Below, one piece after another: positions 58,267 through 64,000 of a stretch of DNA of 64,000 bases (its first letter is position 1; the number at the start of each line of letters is the position of its first letter). The stretch is from Erythroxylum novogranatense (taxonomy: Eukaryota; Streptophyta; Magnoliopsida; Malpighiales; Erythroxylaceae): the NCBI GenBank assembly GCA_029891385.1, contig CM057228.1, positions 70,261,523 to 70,325,522 of the forward strand, written 5' to 3'. The position numbers and the translations under genes were made by a program. The notes under the pieces were generated by a model. It was not told where the DNA came from. It was given only the letters and a program-made list of their open reading frames with translations, and made no database searches.

Positions 58267-59639
58267 GGGGAATAGGTAGTAAAGAGTTTGGAGGAATAGG
58301 TCATATGGTCAGTAGCTCCAGAATCCATAATCCAAGATTGCTGAAAAACCATATCTGAAACATTTAACCCAGCTGAACACATACCTAAATGCACAAAGGT
58401 ACATGTACCTCTGATTTCTACGTGTTCTTGACAAATGCTCTCATCTTTTCCACTTCATCCAGGTTAAAGCCCTTTATGTGCGGTCATCTTCTGTTGAGAT
58501 GTACTTGCGACAATCGCACTTGTCCATTATCCCTAAATCGATATCCGTATGTTCCCATTCACGGCTAGGAGGCTTTCCATGCAACTTCCAGCACTTTTCC
58601 CTTGTATGACGTGATTTTTGCAGTAGTTACACCACAGTCATCACGGTTTTGGGTCTTGGATTGACTCCTTTTCGTTTCTGCATCAAATCTTTTTCCAAAC
58701 ATGTTTTTCCTCCTAGCCACCATAGTTGAACCATCGAAGGTTGAGAATTAAGCATTAAATTCCTCCTACTCTCTTCACTCCGGATAATAGCCACTACCTC
58801 ATTAAAGCATGGAACTTTCTGCCTTCCAAGGATTTGGATCCTTATTTGATCAAACTCTGAATTTAACCCAACCAAAAAATCATAGACTCTATCTTGTTCA
58901 ATGAACTCCTTTAGTATAGCAACATCATCCGGACAGTTGGTTTGAATCACTCGATAATGATCAAGTTCTTGACATAGTGACTTTAGCTTAATGGCATATT
59001 CAGTCACAGATTTATTCTCTTGTTTAGAGGCAATAGTCTTGACTTTCACCTTATACACTTGAGTTGCATCCCTAGCTTTTAAGTATGTCTGCTGAATTGC
59101 ATCCCAAATATCTTTGGCCGTAGCCATGAACATCACCGTATCATTTATTTCAGGCATCATTGAGTTCCAAAGCCATGCCATGATCATTGAGTCCTCCTCA
59201 TCCCATGCCTCAAAACCTAGATCTTCTGGCCTTGGTCCAGTTCCTAACAAGTGTTGATCTTTCCTTACCTATCAAAATCGTTCGAACAAGTTGTGATCAC
59301 TTGAGATAATTTTTCCATCAATTTGTAGGTCGATTGAATGATCTATAACTCTACCGAAGATTGAATCTTGGGTGCTTCATCTGATGAAGCCACAATTATT
59401 GAACCACTCTCCTGGTTTCTATCATTCTTTCTACCAAAACTAATAAGTGATGAGGGCTGGAACAAAGGGAACAAGGGGTTTTTTTTTATACAGTCGAATA
59501 GGACAGCAATAAAAGCTCTAATCAGCGATGAAGGTTGATGTAGGAAGAAAGGAAAAAAAGGATTCGAAGGAAGAAGAAGAAGAGAATAGCAATGAAGGCT
59601 CAATCCTCTCTTTATTTTCCAGGAAAATTCAAGCCTAAA
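58267..59639 (-). pseudogene. gag: gag (and protease remnant) of copia B
   Basis: 59250-58627 (207 codons): AWDEEDSMIMAWLWNSMMPE, TAKDIWDAIQQTYLKARDA, KSLCQELDHYRVI, VYDFLVGLNSEFDQIRIQIL, the copia gag core. The N-terminal part is at 59430-59343 (SGSIIVASSDEAPKIQSSVEL) after a stop and frame changes at 59260-59340. The zinc knuckle and protease (58620-58270) are riddled with small indels. Confidence 0.85.
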
Positions 59640-59651
59640 GCTCTGATACCA
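59640..59651 (-). other. Primer binding site of copia B
   Basis: TGGTATCAGAGC on the minus strand, abutting the 5' LTR at 59652. Confidence 0.9.
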
Positions 59652-59865
59652 TATCAAAATTTAGGGTATCAAGGTACCCACTTTATTGAAACTTAATAGG
59701 ATATATATACATAAAGAGTACAGCATAGATTAGGAAACAAATCTCCTAATCCTTACTGAACTAGGAATCTAACCCTATCTGAGGATCCCTTATTTTTAGG
59801 GATCTTAATACATATCCTATATCTGATATTTACCTAATACAGTATCTATAAAACAAATTCTCACA
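59652..59865 (-). repeat. 5' LTR of copia B
   Basis: 214 bp from TATCAAAATTTAGGG to AAATTCTCACA in plus coordinates, followed by target duplication CCAAG (59866-59870). Confidence 0.9.
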
Positions 59866-59870
59866 CCAAG

Positions 59871-60346
59871 ATAATGGTTGTTCGGGAGCAAAACACCGAG
59901 ATAAGTTTCCATGACTGAGAAACACAACATTGCGATCAGAAATGGACTTTGGTATACCATGAAGTTTTACGATTCTCTCGACAAAAGCTATCGGCTACTA
60001 TTTTTGTTGTGAAAGGATGCAAGAGAGGAATAAAGTGAGCATATTTGCTCAATCGGTCTATCTCCACGAAGATTGTATCATAACGATTGGATTTGGGTAG
60101 TCCCGTAATGAAGTCAAGCGAAATATCCTCCCATATTTGATTTGGAATGGGTAAAGGTTAGAGAAGAGCTGCCGGCGCTAACACTTGATATTTATTTTGT
60201 TGGCATTTCAGACAATTTTGAACATGGTGTTTGACATCCTGTTTAAGACCAGGCCAGAAAAATTGAGCTGAAAGACATTTGAGGGTTTTTACAAAACCTC
60301 CATGCCCAGCTGCGGGAGTATCCTGAGCCTCGAATAAGAGCTTGTT
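59871..60346 (-). pseudogene. pol: Integrase core of the Reina-like element
   Basis: Minus strand from 60346: FEAQDTPAAGHGGFVKTL and LSAQFFWPGLKQDVKHHVQN, CLKCQQNKYQVL (zinc finger), [20 protein letters not shown] (first catalytic Asp), then [14 protein letters not shown] second region near 59940. Between about 59905 and 59925 the frame jumps directly to GNLSRCFAPEQPLSW: roughly 110 bp, including the segment that should hold the catalytic Glu, are missing. The line then continues at 47600 across copia B. Confidence 0.82.
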
Positions 60347-60595
60347 TCACATATTCGCACCAGCTAGAATTACTAATCTGCCTTTATAATAAAGTTTACC
60401 ACCAGCTATAGAGTAATCTGGGTGAGAACTTGGGTCTGCCTTTAAATCTGCCATTAGTCCCTTGGTATGTGGATCACAATTTAACTCTTTCCGCAGAACA
60501 ACTAGATCAAGTGAAACTGGCAACACCAACGTAAGTAACTCAACAAGTTGGGGATACCTGGATAGAGCATCAGCCCCACGATTTTCCTTGCCTGC
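60347..60595 (-). pseudogene. pol: RNase H end / integrase start of the Reina-like element
   Basis: Reads AGKENRGADALSRYPQL, the C-terminal landmark of gypsy RNase H, then VVLRKELNCDPHTKGLMADL and DYSIAGGKLYYKGRLVI, the spacer before the integrase zinc finger. Interrupted at 60596 by the host-gene carrier; continues at 63724. Confidence 0.85.
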
Positions 60596-60910
60596 TGTTA
60601 GCACCCTTCTTAGTTATCAGCATGCTAGTATTAATATTAGTAAACAGCCACTAAGACATTCAAATACAAATGCCACATAGGCTAGTAGATTATGAGTTAA
60701 TTACGGAGAGAGAGAGAATAAGAAGGTACAGAGTCTATATATAGGGCCGGGGTATAGGAGGAGGATTATTACGGATTATTGTGGAAAATACATCTATTGT
60801 ATTGGCACAGGAATTACATTTCCGGAGGGGAGCTTGCTCAAAGAAGATATCTTGTCATATTGTACCGATTTATTATCAATACAAGGCAATCTCTATAGAG
60901 GTTCCTAACA
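60596..60910 (+). repeat. 5' LTR of the host-gene carrier
   Basis: Contains a TATA-like TCTATATATAG at 60731-60744 (U3/R). Partner 63411-63718 differs by a handful of small indels and substitutions. Confidence 0.9.
60731..60744 (+). promoter_or_regulatory. TATA-like element in the carrier LTR
   Basis: GTCTATATATAGGG, the only clear TATA-like box in this LTR and kept in the 3' LTR (about 63547-63559). It is the likely core promoter of the element. Confidence 0.5.
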
Positions 60911-60912
60911 AA

Positions 60913-60931
60913 TTGGTGCTTTCATTGAGAG
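60913..60931 (+). other. Primer-binding-site-like sequence of the host-gene carrier
   Basis: TTGGTGCTTTCATTGAGAG starts two bases after the 5' LTR end, the right position for a PBS (TGG start). It is not the initiator-Met type seen elsewhere in the window; I cannot assign the tRNA with confidence. Confidence 0.6.
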
Positions 60932-60951
60932 GAGAGAAGGGTAGAGATTGC

Positions 60952-61818
60952 ATGCAAACACGTATGGAGGCTAGAGTGTCTGCTGTGGGCGTCTCTCCAA
61001 GACAAGAATTAACATTGTCGGCCCAAGAAGCAATGGTGAAATCGCACGATGCCGCGTTGAAGGACCTTCAATCGCAGCTAAGTTCTCTGATGGCCAACGT
61101 GGAGACGCTGGCCAAATCGCAACATCTACTACAGTCGGAGATGAGAGATGGGTTTCGATCTTTGATGGCTAGGCACTCGCAGAAATAGAAGGTGGGTGAA
61201 GAAGATGAACCATCGGTGTTTACTCACAACGCATCGTCTTCAGCAGGAGGCGATAAACCCGCATCACTCTCTGGGGTCACCGCCGGCTGCGACAAGCACA
61301 CCGGTGGTCAAATGGGAGCTGGGCCTCGCCGACATGATGACCACGTTCCTCGGGAAGCCACCGAACGAGCGTGGGAGGAGTACCGGAATGTCGCATGTCG
61401 CGTCGATCTTCCTACTTTTCATGGGAACGACCCATTTGCTTGGGTCACGAGAGCCGAGTCCTATTTTCTGATTCATGCCATTCCTCCTGAGCTTCGTATA
61501 CCTATGGTTCAAATCTGCATGGAGGGGTCGACGCTCTATTGGTTCGCGAGTTTACGGGAGTTAGACCCATGTATGACTTGGGAAAGGTTCAAGCGATCAT
61601 TGTTCGATCGTTATGGAGACGGGGATGAGGGAGACCCGATTGAGCAATTAAAATCAATCGTTCAGAGAGGTTCAGTCGATGACTATATTGACTATTTCGA
61701 AAGGGTGGCGTCACAAATAGGCCATCTCCCGGATGAGTGGAATATGAGTTGTTTCATGGGTGGGTTACGAGAGGAAGTAAAGCAAGGCACGCCTCATCTC
61801 TCGCGCAAGGAAGGTTGA
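60952..61818 (+). pseudogene. gag: gag of the host-gene carrier
   Basis: Start chosen at ATG 60952 because the longer upstream frame runs through the LTR and PBS. Residues 1-78 contain a coiled coil (DAALKDLQSQLSSLMANVET). A TAG at 61186-61188 interrupts in frame. The second part (from 61192) has a capsid core: RVDLPTFHGNDPFAWVTRAE, MVQICMEGSTLYWFASL, TWERFKRSLFDRYGDGDEGD, YIDYFERVASQIGHLP, MGGLREEVKQG. It then slips into the frame of 61737-62255. No zinc knuckle found. The type resembles gag of Reina-like chromoviruses and of the gag-only element at 52750-54859. Confidence 0.88.
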
Positions 61819-62251
61819 GAGAGCTGATTGGTGAAGGTGTGGTCAATTTGGGAGAAGGAGAAGAAAACGAAGATTTTCACTCAATCCTTGGGCACCGAAC
61901 AGGACAGCCCTACACGTATCGTCCAGCTCAAACCCATCATGTAGTGGGAAACATTAAAAACAAAGTAAGTGAGTCATTCCACAAACCGAAGGGTCCCATC
62001 TCTGATAATCACCGAACAGGGAATGCAAAGTGGAGGGGTACACGTAGCTTAACCTATGATCAGATGATGGAGAGGAGAGTCGTGGGTATTGTTGTCACTT
62101 CAACCAGAACTTTCGGTGTGAGGTTGAGCGATGGACATCGAGTTTTCTCTCAAGGTATTTGCAAGGTGATTAAACCGGAATTGAATGGAGAAGAGTTTAT
62201 TGTGGGGCGTATGTATTTGACACAAGAGGGCGGATCTAATCTTGGGTGTTG
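61819..62251 (+). pseudogene. Gag-protease remnant of the host-gene carrier
   Basis: In the frame 61737-62255: linker sequence, then RTFGVRLSDGHRVFSQGICK and FIVGRMYLTQEGGSNLG, the C-terminal half of a gypsy aspartic protease. The N-terminal half with the catalytic Asp is missing, as is everything from RT to integrase. A junction at about 62245-62252 leads straight into kinase sequence in another frame. Confidence 0.75.
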
Positions 62252-62455
62252 TTAGTAAAATTGTTCTACGAATTACTATCAGGAAGGAGACCGATTGCTT
62301 CCTTGGAGTCTCCCAAGAATCAACAGAGCTTGGTTATGTGGGCAAAACCACTAATAGAGAGTGGTAATGCAAGGAGCATACTAGATCCAAATTTGGAAGG
62401 AAACATTGATGCGGTTGGATGCAGAATGGTTTTGACTCGAGCTGGAATGGAGTGT
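62252..62455 (+). pseudogene. Captured fragment of a receptor-like protein kinase gene
   Basis: The frame 62246-62503 reads VKLFYELLSGRRPIASLESP, NQQSLVMWAKPLIESGNARS, ILDPNLEGNIDAV and RMVLTRAGMEC. This is the pattern of kinase subdomains IX-X in plant receptor-like (cytoplasmic) kinases (ELLSGRRP, LVMWAKP, ILDPNLEGN). Only about 68 residues, no catalytic loop, so no kinase activity. It is in sense orientation to the element and fused in frame, at about 62455, to the AAA-ATPase piece. Confidence 0.78.
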
Positions 62456-63340
62456 GAAGGACTTGACACATTATACATCAAAGACCGAGACACTTACAAG
62501 TGAAAGTCTTTGCGAAGGTAATTGGATGGGCTCTAAGTCATCATTTGATGCAAAGTCACGAAGTCGATCTTCGATGCAAGACTTGTTTTGTCCGGTGAGA
62601 GCATCCGATCGGGGATCGAATTTCTGAGCCATTCGGTGAATCTAAAATTTGATGCAAAGTCCTGAAGTCGATCTTGATGCAAGACTTGTTTTGTCCGGTG
62701 AGAGCATCCAGTAGGGATCGAATTTCTGAGCCATTCAAACCGAATCTAAAGCTTGAAGAAGTCACTCGAGGATGTTGTCACGGAAAATGAGTTTGAGAAA
62801 AGGTTTTAGTCGATGTTATTCCACCTAGCGACATTGGAGTTACATTTGATGATATTGGGGTGCTTTGAATGTCAAAGATACTTTGCAAGAGCTAGTGATG
62901 CCTCCTCGTGAGGCTGAACTTTCTGCAAGGGACGATTAACTAAGCCTTGTATGGGCATACTTTTATTCGGATCTCCGGGACGGGAAAGACTATGCTTGCA
63001 AAGGTGTGGCAGCCGATACGGGGCCAATTTTATCAACATCTCAATGTCTAGCATCACATCCAAGTGGTTTGGTGAGGGTGAGAAGTATGTGAAATCTGTC
63101 TTCTCATTGGCGATAAAATAGCCCTAGTGTTGTGTTTGTTGATGAGGTTTGACATGTTGGGGAGGAGGAAAATCGAGGAGCATGAAGCCATGCGGAAGAT
63201 TAAAAATAAAAAATAAAAAAGCATTTATGGTAAAGCTGGGATGGCTTACAGAACCAAAGATCTTGGCGGGTTACGGTACTTGCGGCAACATTACGCTTCT
63301 CAAGATCTCGCTAGCCGTCGTCCTAAAATGATCGAGATAC
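62455..63340 (+). pseudogene. Captured fragment of an AAA-type ATPase gene
   Basis: Pieces in family order: EGLDTLYIKDRDTYK, VIGWALSHHLM, a region duplicated in tandem (62542-62750), DVIPPSDIGVTFDDIG in the 62810-62860 region, TKPCMGILLFGSPGR (Walker A region, about 62940-62985, frame broken by a lost base), GANFINISMSSITSKWFGEG (about 63020-63080), VVFVDE (Walker B, 63129-63146), MLGRRKIEEHEAMRKIKN, WDGL, VTVLAAT (about 63270-63295). This order matches plant ATAD1/spastin-like AAA proteins. About 0.85 kb without visible introns, so probably copied from mRNA. Several frameshifts. Confidence 0.8.
62542..62750 (+). repeat. Tandem duplication of about 105 bp inside the AAA fragment
   Basis: Two copies of a unit beginning TTTGATGCAAAGTC and containing AAGACTTGTTTTGTCCGGTG and GGGATCGAATTTCTGAGCC; second copy starts at about 62649. 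Copies differ by small indels. Confidence 0.85.
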
Positions 63341-63410
63341 TAAATCTTCTAAGAAAGGCAATTCCTTTCATCCACCTTGAGGACAAGGTGCCTTTTGAGG
63401 AGGAAGGAAT
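63340..63410 (+). other. Pol-tail remnant and polypurine tract of the carrier
   Basis: FIHLEDKVPFEEEGI is encoded just before the 3' LTR; the purine run GAGGAGGAAGGAAT (63397-63410) is the likely polypurine tract. The LEDK tail is shared with the gag-only element and the Reina-like element. Confidence 0.7.
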
Positions 63411-63718
63411 TGTTAGCACCCTTCTTAGTTATCGGATGCTAGTATTAATATTAGTAAACAGCCACTAAGACATTCAAATACAAATGCCACATAGGCTAGT
63501 AGATTATGAGTTAATTCTGAGAGAGAGAGAATAAGAAGGTACAGAGTCTATATATAGGACGGGGTATAGGAGGAGGATTATTACGGATTATTGTGGAAAA
63601 TACATCTATTGTATTGGCACGGGAATTACATTTCCGGGGGGAGCTTGCTCAAAGATATCTTGTCATATTGTACCGATTTATTATCAATACAAGGCAATCT
63701 CTATAGAGGTTCCTAACA
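63411..63718 (+). repeat. 3' LTR of the host-gene carrier
   Basis: 308 bp, partner of 60596-60910. Ends TTCCTAACA and is followed by target duplication CCTGC. Confidence 0.9.
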
Positions 63719-63723
63719 CCTGC

Positions 63724-64000
63724 TGTATAGAGAATTGTGAAATCATACAACAAAAGCTTCATAAGAAACCGCTGTTGTTCTGGTGTTGTGAGGCGTTGTT
63801 CCAACAAGAATTTGAGGGTATAATGATCAGTCTTTAAGAAAAAAGTGCTTACCCATTAAATAATGCTTCCATTTTTGGAGTACTAGATCCACAGCAAGCA
63901 GATCACGTTCGTAGGCTGATTTGAGACGATTGGAAAAGGACAAGCCTTTGCTAAAATAAGCGATAGGGTGCCCATGTTGGAGTAAAATAGCACCCACACC
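63724..64000 (-). pseudogene. pol: RNase H of the Reina-like element (continues beyond the window)
   Basis: Minus strand from 64000: GVGAILLQHGHPIAYFSKGL, AYERDLLAVDLVLQKWKHYL (acidic residues present), FFLKTDHYTLKFLLEQRLT, QQRFLMKLLLYDF. This is the gypsy RNase H core. It joins 60595 across the carrier element. Confidence 0.9.

Larger units (their letters stand above)
47606..59865 (-). mobile_element. Ty1/copia element B, carrying copia A in its 3' LTR
   Basis: Target duplication CCAAG (47601-47605 and 59866-59870) within the Reina-like integrase. 3' LTR split as 47606-47799 plus 55017-55035; 5' LTR 59652-59865. Internal region 55036-59651 with gag, protease remnant, integrase, RT and RNase H in copia order. 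LTR ends are TGTGAGAA...TGATA (minus strand), so the terminal dinucleotide CA is TA here. The outer LTRs share CCCACTTTATTG and TTACCTAATACAG, which differ from the LTRs of copia A, showing they are a pair. Confidence 0.9.
60596..63718 (+). mobile_element. Non-autonomous gag-bearing LTR element carrying two host gene fragments
   Basis: LTRs 60596-60910 (315 bp) and 63411-63718 (308 bp), both TGTTAGCACCC...GGTTCCTAACA, with an exact target duplication CCTGC (60591-60595 and 63719-63723). PBS-like site at 60913, purine-rich tract GAGGAGGAAGGAAT right before the 3' LTR. Plus-strand content: gag (60952-61818), protease scrap (about 62090-62250), protein-kinase fragment (about 62252-62455), AAA-ATPase fragment (about 62455-63330), LEDK pol tail (about 63373-63410). 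No RT or integrase. It inserted in the RNase H region of the Reina-like element, in opposite orientation. Confidence 0.9.
46516..64000 (-). mobile_element. Reina-like chromovirus, 3' part, heavily interrupted
   Basis: Minus-strand Ty3/gypsy pol in three pieces: LTR and integrase C-terminus with chromodomain (46516-47605), integrase core and RNase H end (59871-60595), RNase H (63724-64000, leaving the window). The pieces rejoin exactly at the target duplications of copia B (CCAAG) and of the host-gene carrier (CCTGC). The short LTR (about 356 bp) and the C-terminal LEDK tail are usual for Reina-type elements. The 5' LTR, gag and RT lie beyond the right edge. Confidence 0.82.

Noticed and set aside
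47606..59865. Copia tandem formed by unequal recombination
   Set aside because: The GTATC target duplication around copia A and the LTR pairing show nested insertion instead.
63300..63360. ASRRPKMIEILNLL, resembling a kinase C-terminal end
   Set aside because: At first it suggested more kinase cargo, but the neighbouring frame reads WDGL and VTVLAAT, so the region continues the AAA-ATPase fragment; the kinase likeness is probably chance.

Overview
This is a plant (probably eudicot) nuclear window made almost entirely of transposable elements. The evidence is AT-rich DNA, LTR retrotransposons primed by initiator-Met tRNA (PBS reading TGGTATCAGAGC), plant L1-type LINE remnants, Tekay-like and Reina-like chromoviruses and Ty1/copia elements. 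I see no rRNA, tRNA or CRISPR. One small two-exon locus (42392-42995, minus) could be a host gene. Two other host-gene pieces occur as passengers inside a retrotransposon.

Left third (1-31354). A truncated Tekay-like LTR end (1-544) and a 1.08-kb tandem duplication lead into an old Athila/Tat-like Ty3/gypsy element on the minus strand: protease and gag fragments at 1557-4139, gag start at 16662, decayed tRNA-Asp PBS at 16952-16969, then its LTR. A complete but broken 12-kb Tekay-type element (4140-16125, TSD ATAGG) sits inside its gag. Its LTR carries a plus-strand solo LTR (18080-31059), which is itself split by an 11.6-kb non-autonomous element with 3.9-kb LTRs and no coding capacity (18763-30352).

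Middle (31355-46515). A dead L1-type LINE (about 31790-41407, plus) is interrupted by a 4.36-kb solo LTR (32291-36648, TSD TTGCA) and an LTR fragment (37950-38957). It is followed by the small candidate gene and a second LINE (44347-46515).

Right third (46516-64000). A Reina-like chromovirus (minus, running off the right edge) has been hit twice. First, copia B (47606-59865, TSD CCAAG) carries copia A (47800-55011, TSD GTATC) in its LTR, and copia A carries a gag-only element (52750-54859, TSD GAAAC) in its own LTR. Second, a 3.1-kb element (60596-63718, TSD CCTGC) carries gag, a protease scrap and fused fragments of two host genes, a receptor-like protein kinase and an AAA-ATPase.

How the parts relate. 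No autonomous element here looks intact: frameshifts, stops and replaced catalytic residues are everywhere. Several insertions lack pol (the large element at 18763-30352, the gag-only element, the host-gene carrier) yet have PBS, polypurine tract, paired LTRs and exact or near-exact target duplications, so they must have been moved by enzymes supplied by relatives. Tail sequences next to the polypurine tract point to Tekay-type helpers for the large element and Reina-type helpers for the two small ones.
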